A stretch of DNA of 64,000 bases, taken from contig NZ_OZ245785.1 of NCBI RefSeq assembly GCF_965227785.1, positions 1,798,001 through 1,862,000 of the forward strand. The letters are read 5' to 3'. Position 1 is the first letter of the stretch; the number at the start of each line of letters is the position of its first letter. A model generated the notes under the pieces. That model did no database searches. It was not told where the DNA came from and saw nothing but the letters and a program-made list of their open reading frames with translations. This DNA comes from Gracilimonas sp965227785 (lineage in GTDB: Bacteria > Bacteroidota > Rhodothermia > Balneolales > Balneolaceae). This document shows positions 44,804 to 53,837 of this stretch, in pieces. A program made the position numbers and the translations under genes.

Positions 44804-45331
44804 ATGAAGAAACTGGTTGCTTTTATTTTCTCTCTTTTGGTAACGACCGTTGTTTTTGCGCAATCTCAAACGGCCGAGGATTACTTCCACGGTGGAGCTC
44901 AGTCTTTCATACAATCTGATTTACAAGCCGCTATTGACCAGGTTCAAACCGGGCTCAATCAATACCCGAATAACCCCAAGCTGAACGCCCTGATGCAGAA
45001 ACTTCAGGAAGAACAGAAGAAACAGCAACAACAACAGAACCAAGATCAACAGCAGCAACAGAACCAGCAAAATCAACAACAGCAGGATCAGCAGCAAAAC
45101 CAGGAAGAGCAACAGGAACAGGAGAATCAGGAGCAAGAGCAAAATGAAGGCGAAGAACAGCAGGAGCAAGATCCTCAGGAAATGAACCCGGAAGACCTGA
45201 ACTCACAGCAGATCAGTAAAGAAGATGCGGAGAAAATCCTGCAGGCCCTGGCTCAAAAAGAGAAAGAATTACTAAAAGAATTCAAGAAGAAAAAATCGGA
45301 CGGAAGCGCCAAGCATGACAAAGATTGGTAA
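44804..45331 (+). CDS. Gln-rich BatC-like secreted protein
   Basis: A 175-residue protein: signal peptide ending VFAQ, a single TPR-like pair (EDYFHGGAQSFIQSDLQAAIDQVQTGLNQYPNN), a ~60-residue low-complexity tract almost only Gln, Asn and Glu (residues ~65-125), and a charged C-terminal helix (DAEKILQALAQKEKELLKEFKKKK). It resembles the C-terminal half of BatC proteins, so together with the preceding gene it may represent a split or duplicated BatC. Its 3' end overlaps batD by 17 bases. Confidence 0.7.
   Translation: MKKLVAFIFSLLVTTVVFAQSQTAEDYFHGGAQSFIQSDLQAAIDQVQTGLNQYPNNPKLNALMQKLQEEQKKQQQQQNQDQQQQQNQQNQQQQDQQQNQEEQQEQENQEQEQNEGEEQQEQDPQEMNPEDLNSQQISKEDAEKILQALAQKEKELLKEFKKKKSDGSAKHDKDW
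45010..45176 (+). repeat. CAG/CAA low-complexity tract coding poly-Gln
   Basis: A run dominated by CAG, CAA, AAC and GAG codons encodes the Gln/Asn/Glu-rich segment of the second BatC-like protein. Slipped-strand length changes are plausible, and the frame would tolerate triplet changes. Confidence 0.7.
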
Positions 45332-47063
45332 ACGAACTCTTCTTCAATCCTTATTGATGTTTCTTGTCCTGGCTTGTTTTAACACAATTCAGGCCCAAGA
45401 CGTAGATGTTGAAGCTTCACTTTCAGAAGTCAACATTTATTCCGGCGAACAGGTTAGATTACAGATTACCATTTCAGGCACCAGCATGGGATCCGTTGAG
45501 CAACCTGAACTTCCTGAAATTGACGGACTTCGCTGGCTTAGAGGAAGTACTTCCCGTGGACAAAAATATTCTCTTGTTAATGGAAGTCCTACCGTTACCT
45601 ACACTTTCGGGTATGCCCTGATTGCCCAAACTCCCGGCAGTTACACCGTTCCGCCTATAACGGTAAATGTAAACAGCGAGACCTTTCAAACGGGCCCCAT
45701 AGATTTTAAAGTACTGGATCCTTCTACCATCAACTCCGGCGATGCAGAAAGAGCTCCTAACATTTATGTGAGGCTGGAACCGAGCACTATGAACCCCGTT
45801 GTTGGGCAACAAGTGGTTGCCGACGTGGTACTCTACTTCAAAAATGATATTGAGGTTTCCTCCTATCAACCTACACCGGGCTGGAAGGCTGAAGGATTCT
45901 GGAAAGAAGAACTTGAATACCCTCAACGAGCCCAAACTACTTCCACCATTGTTAATGGTATTCGCTATCAGCGGGCACGATTAATTCAGTACGCTCTCTT
46001 CCCAACAAAATCAGGAGAGCTTACTTTAAGTCCTTTTGAGATTTCCGTTTCGGTCCGCAAACAACGAAACTCCGATCCCTTTGGGCTGGGATTTGGACAG
46101 GAGAGGCTTAACATTGAATCCATCCCGGTAACTCTTGACGTTCAACCTCTTCCGGAAGCCCAAAATGCTGAGTTTATAGGGGCTGTAGGTGATTTTGAAA
46201 TCAGCCGCGAAATATCCCCAAGAAATGCCTTTGTCGGAGAAACCGTTGAAATCACAACGCGGATCAGTGGTGCCGGAAATGTACCCCTGGTTAATAAACC
46301 GGAATATTCATTTCCCGAAGAACTTGAAAAGTATAATCCTCAGGAAGGGTCTGCCATAGACCGAAGAAACCGACAAATTTCCGGTACACGAACCTTTACA
46401 GATATTATCATTGCCCGGAATGAAGGTACTTTCACCATCCCTGCAACACGAATTGCCCATTACAATCCAAGCTCCAGCAGTTACGAAATTACGTACCTGC
46501 CTGCACTAACCTTTACCGCCGAGCGTGACCCTAATGCAAGCACTGTTGTCCAAAATGATTTACGGTTAGACATTCAACCCATTACAGGGCTGGCCCAATG
46601 GACAACAGCCTCCGGCACTCCGCTGCATGAGAAGGGCTGGGTGTGGACGCTCGTATTTTTCCCGATTTTGCTAACCTCAGTGGCATATGGATACAAGCAA
46701 TATCATAACCGTATGAACACCGACACTGCTTTTGCCAGATCCCGAACGGCTTCTGATACAGCCGCAAAAACTTTATTTAAGGCTGAACAAGCTGATGATA
46801 TCAAGGAAGGATATCACTTGATTGAAAAAGCTTTGGTTCAATTCATAACGGATAAACTGAATCTGCCACCCGCCGGACTTTCACATAAGGATATTGTTCT
46901 GGAGATAGAGCAGATTGCAGATGCAGAAATTACTGCTGAATTGAAGCGATTGCTTACCAAGTGCGAAACCATTGCTTACGCTCCCAATGCCACTCAGGAA
47001 ACCCTCAACTCTGACATTGAAAAGACAAAAGCATTGATTAAAAAAATAGGCAAGCTGGCATGA
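45315..47063 (+). CDS. batD: BatD protein (oxygen-tolerance family)
   Basis: A 582-residue membrane protein: signal peptide (ending IQAQ), a series of beta-sandwich domains (VEASLSEVNIYSGEQVRLQITISG; EISREISPRNAFVGETVEITTRISG), a membrane helix near residue 440 and a ~125-residue cytoplasmic tail with charged helices. This is the standard BatD layout. Its ATG lies inside the end of the upstream gene (17-base overlap), and its stop overlaps batE by four bases. Confidence 0.87.
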   Translation: MTKIGKRTLLQSLLMFLVLACFNTIQAQDVDVEASLSEVNIYSGEQVRLQITISGTSMGSVEQPELPEIDGLRWLRGSTSRGQKYSLVNGSPTVTYTFGYALIAQTPGSYTVPPITVNVNSETFQTGPIDFKVLDPSTINSGDAERAPNIYVRLEPSTMNPVVGQQVVADVVLYFKNDIEVSSYQPTPGWKAEGFWKEELEYPQRAQTTSTIVNGIRYQRARLIQYALFPTKSGELTLSPFEISVSVRKQRNSDPFGLGFGQERLNIESIPVTLDVQPLPEAQNAEFIGAVGDFEISREISPRNAFVGETVEITTRISGAGNVPLVNKPEYSFPEELEKYNPQEGSAIDRRNRQISGTRTFTDIIIARNEGTFTIPATRIAHYNPSSSSYEITYLPALTFTAERDPNASTVVQNDLRLDIQPITGLAQWTTASGTPLHEKGWVWTLVFFPILLTSVAYGYKQYHNRMNTDTAFARSRTASDTAAKTLFKAEQADDIKEGYHLIEKALVQFITDKLNLPPAGLSHKDIVLEIEQIADAEITAELKRLLTKCETIAYAPNATQETLNSDIEKTKALIKKIGKLA

Positions 47064-47827
47064 AAAAACTTTTGCTCTGCTCGGTTTGGCTTTTGCTTTC
47101 CTTTACGGCTTCGGTTGCACAGCAATCGCCTCAAGCCATTTTTGATGAAGCCAACACCCTTTTTGAAAATGGCGATCATACTGAAGCTCTATCTCTTTAC
47201 CGATCCATCGAGAAGTCAGGTAATGTTTCAGGAGCACTTTATTTGAATATGGGGATTGCAGCTGTACAGCTTGACTCACTCGGGCTTGCCAAATTCTATT
47301 TCCTTAAAGCAAAGGCTTTTAATACCACTGCATCACAGGGAGAAACTGCTCTGGATTATGTAAATAGCCAGTTCAGCAGGCAATCAGCTGTGCTGCCTAA
47401 GTTACCATGGGATCGTGCCGTAAAGTGGATCAATGAAGTACCTACTGCATCCGGGTTATTTCTCATCGGGTTTATTATCACAATCGCCGGGTTGATCTTA
47501 CTGTACCTCTCCTGGTTCAACAGATTAAGCTTTCAGAATATCTCAAGTTATGTAATCGCACTGGTAATAGCGGGATCAGGTTTAGCCGGACTGGCTTTCT
47601 ATGCCGATTACGTTAATCAACGCTACAATGCTGCCGTTTTGATAACTAATTCTCAACGTGTATTGCAGGCTCCAAATGCTGATGCAACACTGGAAAGCAT
47701 TGCTTACGAAGGATACGACTTGACTGTCGATCATTGGAAAAGTGAAGAACAACCTGACTGGCTTTACGTACGGCTTGGCAACGGGCAGTACGGATGGATT
47801 CAGGATAGTGGAGTAAAAATATTATAA
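47060..47827 (+). CDS. batE: BatE protein (TPR plus SH3-like domain)
   Basis: A 255-residue protein with signal peptide (ending SVAQ), TPR repeats (~22-95), two membrane helices (~133-155 and ~160-185) and a C-terminal SH3-like domain (AAVLITNSQRVLQAPNADAT ... WLYVRLGNGQYGWIQDSGVKIL). This matches BatE. The start is coupled to the batD stop through ATGA. It ends the operon; batA, batB and moxR are not in the window. Confidence 0.85.
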   Translation: MKKLLLCSVWLLLSFTASVAQQSPQAIFDEANTLFENGDHTEALSLYRSIEKSGNVSGALYLNMGIAAVQLDSLGLAKFYFLKAKAFNTTASQGETALDYVNSQFSRQSAVLPKLPWDRAVKWINEVPTASGLFLIGFIITIAGLILLYLSWFNRLSFQNISSYVIALVIAGSGLAGLAFYADYVNQRYNAAVLITNSQRVLQAPNADATLESIAYEGYDLTVDHWKSEEQPDWLYVRLGNGQYGWIQDSGVKIL

Positions 47828-47930
47828 GCCTTCAATCCTCGCAGAAGTTTATACTAAGCTTGACTATTTTTGCGTATATAGGTGCTTAAAAATTAATACA
47901 GATAAAACACAAAATAATTCCCTTTTATTA

Positions 47931-49304
47931 ATGAGTACTACTCAAGAGTATATAGATCAGAATAAAGATAAATTTGTTGATGAGTTATTTGATTTACTGC
48001 GAATTCCCAGCGTCAGCACCGACTCCAGCAAAAAAGAGGAGATTAAAGAAGCAGCCGGATTTTTAGTCAGCCAGTTGAATAACCTGAATCTTGATACAGT
48101 AGAAACCTATGAGACTCCGGGCAACCCGATCGTGTACGCTGAACACTGCCCTCACGATGATCGCCCGACTGTATTAATTTACGGCCACTATGATGTTCAG
48201 CCTTCTGACCCTGAAGAGCTCTGGGATACCCCTCCTTTTGAACCAACCGTTAAGGATGGACTGATTTTCGCCCGCGGAGCCAGCGACGATAAGGGCCAGG
48301 CTTTTACCCACGTGAAAGCCGTAGAGTCTTTTGTGAAAACCGGGCAAGAACTTCCTGTAAATGTGAAGTTTATTTTGGAAGGGGAAGAAGAAATCGGTTC
48401 CCCAAACCTTGTTCCTTTCCTTGAAGAACACCAGGAATTACTGGCCTGCAACATGGTTCTTATTTCTGATACAGCCATGTTCGGAGAAGATCAGCCTTCC
48501 ATTACATACGGTCTTCGCGGACTTGCATACATGGAAATTGAAGTGATTGGGCCCAACCGCGACCTTCACTCCGGTGTATATGGCGGGGCCGTTGAAAACC
48601 CGGCGAATGTGTTGTGTGAGATTATTGCCAAATTGAAGGACGAAGATGGGGTGATCCAGATTCCCGGTTTTTACGATGACGTAGTTCCCTTGACGGAATC
48701 AGATCGTGAAGCCTTTGCTCAGCTTCCTTTCGATGAAGAGGAGTACAAGAAAACGCTGGATGTAGATGCCCTCCATGGCGAAAAAGGATATACAACGCTT
48801 GAACGGTCTTCAGCCCGCCCAACCCTGGATGTAAATGGAATTTGGGGCGGCTATACCAAAGAAGGCGCTAAAACGGTGCTGCCCTCTAAGGCGAATGCCA
48901 AAGTAAGCATGCGCCTTGTGCCGGACCAGGACCCTCATAAGATTGCCCAATTATTCAAGAAACATGTAGAGTCGCTTGCGCCTGATACCGTTAAAGTCAC
49001 AGTTAATGAGCACCACGGTGGATTTGCCTCCGTTACTGATCTCGATTTCTACGGCCTCAAAGCCGGAGCTCAGGCTTTTGAAGATGTATATGAAACCGAA
49101 GCACTGTTTTCACGGGAAGGGGGGTCTATTCCTATTGTGGCCGACTTTAAGCGCGTGCTGGGAGTTGAATCCATCCTGATGGGTTTCGGGCTTACGAGCA
49201 ATGCCATTCATTCTCCCAATGAAAACTTCTCGCTGAAAGATTTCCACCGGGGAATCAAAACCTCAGCCAGATTTTTAGAATTGTTGCCTGATTACGCTGG
49301 ATAA
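47931..49304 (+). CDS. M20-family dipeptidase
   Basis: A 457-residue zinc peptidase. Metal ligands can be placed: His86 in YGHYDVQP, Asp in GASDDKGQ, Glu-Glu in EGEEEIGSPN, Asp in LISDTAM and His in NAIHSPNENF. The lid/dimerisation domain covers ~185-330 (DLHSGVYGGAVENPANVL). No signal peptide, so it acts in the cytoplasm on short peptides. Length and motifs fit the CNDP/DapE-like dipeptidase group. Single gene. Confidence 0.9.
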   Translation: MSTTQEYIDQNKDKFVDELFDLLRIPSVSTDSSKKEEIKEAAGFLVSQLNNLNLDTVETYETPGNPIVYAEHCPHDDRPTVLIYGHYDVQPSDPEELWDTPPFEPTVKDGLIFARGASDDKGQAFTHVKAVESFVKTGQELPVNVKFILEGEEEIGSPNLVPFLEEHQELLACNMVLISDTAMFGEDQPSITYGLRGLAYMEIEVIGPNRDLHSGVYGGAVENPANVLCEIIAKLKDEDGVIQIPGFYDDVVPLTESDREAFAQLPFDEEEYKKTLDVDALHGEKGYTTLERSSARPTLDVNGIWGGYTKEGAKTVLPSKANAKVSMRLVPDQDPHKIAQLFKKHVESLAPDTVKVTVNEHHGGFASVTDLDFYGLKAGAQAFEDVYETEALFSREGGSIPIVADFKRVLGVESILMGFGLTSNAIHSPNENFSLKDFHRGIKTSARFLELLPDYAG

Positions 49305-49402
49305 AGTCCTAAATCCCAATTTTCAAATTCCAAGTCTTCAAAGAAGTTACTAGCCATTTATATGGCTTAAGCTTAAGAGATTCGCCATAAATCATATTTA
49401 TA

Positions 49403-49424
49403 TTATATTTAGTATTAAATATAA
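49403..49424. promoter_or_regulatory. AT-only palindrome before the FokI-like nuclease gene
   Basis: TTATATTTA-GTAT-TAAATATAA has perfect 9-base arms and ends 22 bases before the start codon. It could be an operator or promoter-overlapping site. The 142-base gap also holds a short GCCAT-TTAT-ATGGC hairpin and the palindrome CTTAAGCTTAAG. Confidence 0.4.
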
Positions 49425-49446
49425 TTATGGCCTAAGGGATACAATT

Positions 49447-50994
49447 ATGAAAATTGAGGAAGCAGTAGAGTACATGAGCTCGCTCTATCTTGAGCGAGTT
49501 CTAACTAGTTACACCAATGACTATGAAAGAAGAGGTGAAGAGGATTATAGGAAGTATATAATAGATGGTGCTAAAATTCTCTCCAGCGCAGAAAACATCA
49601 AGACAAGACTAGATTCCTATTTTGCTGGTAATAAGGATTCTTACTCTAAAAAGATCCTTTACAAACTTGTACTAATCTCACTACTATCTAAACAGCATTA
49701 TTTCTCTAATGAAAATGGAATAGTTTCTGAAGTATTAGAAAAAGAAGAAGAGATCATAAAGCAGTCTGAGTCTCAGGACAGTTTTAAACATCTTGACGAA
49801 AACTCTATAACCATAATGACTGCCATCCTAGAAGTTGCACTTGAAGATGGATCAATCAGCTCAGAAGAGCTCGCTTTAATACGTAAGCTGAGAAAGAAAC
49901 TTTCAATTAATGAGAAAGATCAATTTTTACTCCAAGCTAAAATAAATCAATTCCCTTCTGAAGGGAATACCAAACATAACAGAAGTGAAATAATTGATGT
50001 TATAAATGATCTCCAAAAATGTGGTGTCGTCTTTTGCTGCAACAAACATGATGAGATAAAAGAAACTATCTTCGTAATTCCTGAAGAAATTGTTCCCGGT
50101 CTAAAAAAGTCTCTTGAAATTGAATTAATCGATTCTAAGTATCTCCTCCTTTTAAACAAACTACAAGCATCTCAACTAAAGGATGTTCTATCTACATCAA
50201 ACTTAGCTCAATACGGTAATAAAGAGGAATTAGCTAAAAGAATACTACAAGCAGGCATTCATCCAAGCGAAGTATTAATTGAGTTAAGTTCAACAGAACT
50301 CAGTAAACTTTGTGACAAACTTCCTGGCGCAAATAGAACCGGAACAAAAGATGAAAAAGTAGATCGGATAATAGATTATTTTTCCAGTTTAGTTTTTAAA
50401 GAAGAACCTAAATCTGAAAATCAAGGGGAGATCTACTTTAACTATTTAGAAGAGCTGGCAGCCAGAGATGAGAGTAGTCTACGAACAAATGAAATAATAA
50501 ACAGAGCAAAAGAAATTAATTCTGCTTTTGAAGTTGGTACTAAATACTTATTTGAGGAGAAGTTCAACCATCATATTATTCAGTTTGAGGGTAATGAGCA
50601 TGCCGATGGTGGAGTAAAATTTGATGGCTCAAAAAACTTATTGCTATGGGACAATAAAGCCAAAGATGATGGTAAACCTTATAAATTCCCTGACTCTCAC
50701 TTCAGACAGTTTAGAAGATACATAAGAAATGAAAATGCAAAAGGTTTTAGGGTTTCTTGCTTTCTAATTGTTACAGCTGAAATTGATTCTGCTTCATTAA
50801 CTAATGCCGTTAAGTTAAAGGCCGAATCTGGTGCAGATACAGATGTTGCTTTAATAAGTGCTGAAAATCTAAAAATGTTATCGGAAGAATGGCAAGACTA
50901 TACAAAAGATAAAAAGTTCAATCTGCACATTCTTAATCATACTGGAATCCTAGATCGTGATACACTGAAAATAAGAATGAAAACCCTTTCCTAA
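49447..50994 (+). CDS. Predicted TerB-like/SAP/FokI-like nuclease fusion
   Basis: A 515-residue cytoplasmic protein, clearly AT-richer (mid-30s % GC by eye) than its neighbours. Four parts are visible. Residues 1-110 are helical and unassigned. Residues ~118-165 (ILEVALEDGSISSEELALIRKLRKKLSI) look TerB-like. Residues ~236-315 contain two SAP-like helix pairs (LQASQLKDVL ... NKEELAKRIL, then a weaker copy ending DEKVDRIIDYF), expected to bind DNA. Residues ~345-490 match the FokI cleavage-domain plan: ADGG (Asp387), 15 residues on DNK (Asp402, Lys404), then a helix QFRRYIRNE, a strand CFLIVTAE, and DVALISAENL. Single gene whose stop overlaps the convergent tolC-like gene by four bases. A defence or DNA-damage nuclease is the inference; no methylase partner is present. 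Confidence 0.65.
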   Translation: MKIEEAVEYMSSLYLERVLTSYTNDYERRGEEDYRKYIIDGAKILSSAENIKTRLDSYFAGNKDSYSKKILYKLVLISLLSKQHYFSNENGIVSEVLEKEEEIIKQSESQDSFKHLDENSITIMTAILEVALEDGSISSEELALIRKLRKKLSINEKDQFLLQAKINQFPSEGNTKHNRSEIIDVINDLQKCGVVFCCNKHDEIKETIFVIPEEIVPGLKKSLEIELIDSKYLLLLNKLQASQLKDVLSTSNLAQYGNKEELAKRILQAGIHPSEVLIELSSTELSKLCDKLPGANRTGTKDEKVDRIIDYFSSLVFKEEPKSENQGEIYFNYLEELAARDESSLRTNEIINRAKEINSAFEVGTKYLFEEKFNHHIIQFEGNEHADGGVKFDGSKNLLLWDNKAKDDGKPYKFPDSHFRQFRRYIRNENAKGFRVSCFLIVTAEIDSASLTNAVKLKAESGADTDVALISAENLKMLSEEWQDYTKDKKFNLHILNHTGILDRDTLKIRMKTLS

Positions 50995-52475
50995 ATATCT
51001 GTATCCAGTATGATTGGAGAATCATTCTCGAAATTATAGAGGGTAAGTCGGCGAAGGTTGTAGTAGCCGGTCCAGTAATTTCGGAGAGCCTGAATATAAC
51101 TTCGGCGGGCACTGTCTTTTTCATTCTGGGCGATAAAGAGATTTGTCACATCAATTTTACCAATCAGGTAGCGGTTTTTGGCTACTTCATAGCGTCGGTC
51201 GGCAATTACATCCGAGGTCTCTGCCAACTCAACCTGGCTGCGAAGCTGTGAAAATTCCCGAACCGTGCTGCGTACACTCAGGTCGAACTGCAGCTTCTGG
51301 TAGGCAATGGTATTAGCCGTTGCTGCTTGCTGATTTCGCGCCGCCTGAATTTCGGCCGTATTCTTTCCCCAGTTAAAAATGGGAATCTGAAATCCCACTG
51401 TAAAAAACTGTCGGTTTTGAGGGTCATTATATACATCACTGAAATCTTCCGCCGTTTGGTTTAACCCATAACTCGCTTGTATAGAAGCTGAAAACCCGGC
51501 CTCTTTTCGGGCCTGGTCGTATGATTGATTAGCCTGAATTTTGCTTAGCTCAAATTCCAGCGACGTACTGTTATTTTCTCTTGCCAGTTCGAGGGCTTTA
51601 TCCACGTCAATGTTCAGCTCGGGAGCATCTTCAGGGGTAATTACTTCCACTTCAGTTTCAGATGGAATGCCCAATAACGCTTTAAAATTTTCTTCAGCCC
51701 GCTGAAAATTCAAATTGGCCGTGGTAAGAGATGTTTCTGCATTTCGGAGTGCAAGTTCACTTTGCAGCAGATCATTCTCCGCAATACTCCCTACCTGGTA
51801 TCTCCCCTTGGAAATATTATAAATGGAATCGTTCACCGTTACATTAAACTCCGCCACTTCAATATTAATCTTTGCCAGCAAAAAATCGAAGAAACTCTGA
51901 GTTACATTGAAGGCCAGGTCTTCCATGTCTTCTACATACTGCTTTTGCGCAATTTGATACCGAAGCGGTTCAATCTTATTTCTCCATTTCAGGCTGTTGA
52001 ACTGAAACAGCGGTTGAAAGTAAGTAGCTACCAGTGGAGTACTTTGCCATCGATAGACGTTTTCCCCGTTTATGCCTCCATCAAATAAAATCAGCCGATT
52101 GATGCCGCTGGAAAGTGATAAACGTCCGCCGGTTGGCATTATACTTTGGTTTATAGAAAGGTTAACCGACGACTGTGACTGACTTTCTTCCTGATAAGTG
52201 GTTGAGCCGTCATCAAGCCTGTTTGCTGTGATAGCCCGACTGTAGCCGGGAATATCGCCGTCTAAATCCAGGCTGGGGAGTAAATCTGCCCGAAAAGACT
52301 TATATCTCCATTTAGCCGAAACCAATTCGAAAGTAGCCGCCCGGGCCAGTGGACTGTTTTGCCGGGCTACTTCAATGCTTTCTTCGAGGGTTAGTGTTTG
52401 CTGAGATTGAGCTTCCAGACCAGAAGAAAAGAAAGCAAGGGCAATAATCAGAAATCCGAAAAAACGTTTATTCAT
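50991..52475 (-). CDS. TolC-family outer-membrane protein of a MacAB-like exporter
   Basis: A 494-residue outer-membrane channel with signal peptide (NKRFFGFLIIALAFFSSGLEAQ in outline) and two OEP halves (TLEESIEVARQNSPLARA; ALELARENNSTSLEFELSKIQANQ). The ATG at 52475 gives the signal peptide and overlaps the permease stop by 8 bases; the longer open frame upstream lacks one. Last gene of a three-gene operon with the adaptor and FtsX-type permease. Confidence 0.87.
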   Translation of the reverse strand: MNKRFFGFLIIALAFFSSGLEAQSQQTLTLEESIEVARQNSPLARAATFELVSAKWRYKSFRADLLPSLDLDGDIPGYSRAITANRLDDGSTTYQEESQSQSSVNLSINQSIMPTGGRLSLSSGINRLILFDGGINGENVYRWQSTPLVATYFQPLFQFNSLKWRNKIEPLRYQIAQKQYVEDMEDLAFNVTQSFFDFLLAKINIEVAEFNVTVNDSIYNISKGRYQVGSIAENDLLQSELALRNAETSLTTANLNFQRAEENFKALLGIPSETEVEVITPEDAPELNIDVDKALELARENNSTSLEFELSKIQANQSYDQARKEAGFSASIQASYGLNQTAEDFSDVYNDPQNRQFFTVGFQIPIFNWGKNTAEIQAARNQQAATANTIAYQKLQFDLSVRSTVREFSQLRSQVELAETSDVIADRRYEVAKNRYLIGKIDVTNLFIAQNEKDSARRSYIQALRNYWTGYYNLRRLTLYNFENDSPIILDTDI

Positions 52476-53826
52476 GTCGTAATGCGTGTACAGGGTCGTG
52501 TTGAGCTGCTCTTTTTGCGGGGTAATATCCAAATACTACACCAATAACAACGGCTACACCGAATGAAATTAAAATTGAAATCGGGGTTACTATGGTAGCT
52601 ATTTCGGCAGATGCTTCAATGGCATAGCTGAATGCCATACCCAGGATAATCCCAATCACCCCTCCCGAAACGCTAATGGTTAGCGCCTCCGTTAAAAACT
52701 GAAGTTCTATATCTCTTTTCTGTGCTCCCACTGCCATTCGCACTCCAATTTCGCGGTATCGCTCCACAACCGAAGCGAGCATGATATTCATAATCCCAAT
52801 CCCCCCTACAATCAATGAAATAGAGGCTATGGAAGAGAGCACCAGGTTAAAAATTCGCTTCGTTCTTTGCTCTTGCTGCAGGAGTTGTTCGGGTACAATA
52901 ATTTCATAATCAACTACCCCATTATGGCGCCGCTTCAACATTCTGGATAAAACCTCAGCAATAGATACGCTATATCTGGAATCGGTAACCCTAACAATCA
53001 GCTTATCTAACTGGTGGTAATTATCAGTACCGGCTTCTTCCTCTTCACCATCACCCCCAAAAATCATAACCCGCATTCCACTACCTGCTGAAGCGTCAAT
53101 ATCATCTTTGGTGACCAACCCGCGATTTTTAAATCTCAAGAGAATAGTTGTAGCCGGGGTAAAAATATCCAGATTGTAATTACGGATACCCAAGCTTTGA
53201 ATATTTTCCGTAGTCAACTCCTTTTTCTCCAATACTCCGATTACCGTTAACCAAAGGTTACCCGCTTTTATTTTTTTACCTATGGGATCCTGCCCCGCAA
53301 AAAACTTGGCCCGAACATCCGACCCAATGATAGCTACAGGTGCTGAGTTTATAATCTGCTCTTCGCTGAAATTATTCCCGTTTTGGATATGGAAGTTATT
53401 AATGTCAAAGTACTCGTCATTTACCCCAACAATTTTACCACTGCGCATACGGGCATTTCGGATGAAATTCGTATCGAAGATAATTTCCGGACTAATGTAT
53501 TCTACCTCCGGCATAACATCTCTTATGTTATACAAGTCCTGAAGACTTAAACCGGGCGAGTATTTTCTTTGGTTGCCTTCTTTTTCCCCTTCTTCTCCAA
53601 CGGTTCCTTCAACCTGCTCCATCACCGGCTGAATAATGACATTATTAGTGCCCAATAACTGCATTTGAGATAATATTTCCTGCTGGGCACCGGTACCAAT
53701 AGCAAGCATTGCAATAACTGAGGCCACTCCGAAAATAATTCCTAAAGAGGTGAGTAAAGCTCTGAGCTTGTTGCGCTGAATAGCTTCAATCGCAATATCA
53801 AAATTATAAAGTAGTTTGTTGAGCAC
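52468..53826 (-). CDS. MacB-type ABC permease (FtsX family)
   Basis: A 452-residue membrane protein: helix 1 at ~22-45 (RALLTSLGIIFGVASVIAMLAIGTGAQ), a ~240-residue MacB_PCD periplasmic domain, and three C-terminal helices (SIASISLIVGGIGIMNIMLASV; ISVSGGVIGIILGMAFSYAI; ISILISFGVAVVIGVVFGYYPA). The N-terminal ATPase domain of MacB proper is absent, so a separate ATP-binding protein is needed; none is encoded beside it. A mechanotransmission exporter for peptides, lipoproteins or drugs. Confidence 0.87.
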   Translation of the reverse strand: MLNKLLYNFDIAIEAIQRNKLRALLTSLGIIFGVASVIAMLAIGTGAQQEILSQMQLLGTNNVIIQPVMEQVEGTVGEEGEKEGNQRKYSPGLSLQDLYNIRDVMPEVEYISPEIIFDTNFIRNARMRSGKIVGVNDEYFDINNFHIQNGNNFSEEQIINSAPVAIIGSDVRAKFFAGQDPIGKKIKAGNLWLTVIGVLEKKELTTENIQSLGIRNYNLDIFTPATTILLRFKNRGLVTKDDIDASAGSGMRVMIFGGDGEEEEAGTDNYHQLDKLIVRVTDSRYSVSIAEVLSRMLKRRHNGVVDYEIIVPEQLLQQEQRTKRIFNLVLSSIASISLIVGGIGIMNIMLASVVERYREIGVRMAVGAQKRDIELQFLTEALTISVSGGVIGIILGMAFSYAIEASAEIATIVTPISILISFGVAVVIGVVFGYYPAKRAAQHDPVHALRHE

Positions 53827-53837
53827 GTGAGTTCCCT

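Noticed and set aside
44921..45169. Leu-rich minus-strand frame opposite the poly-Gln tract
   Set aside because: CTG/TTG runs are simply the complement of CAG/CAA codons; the apparent membrane protein is an artefact.
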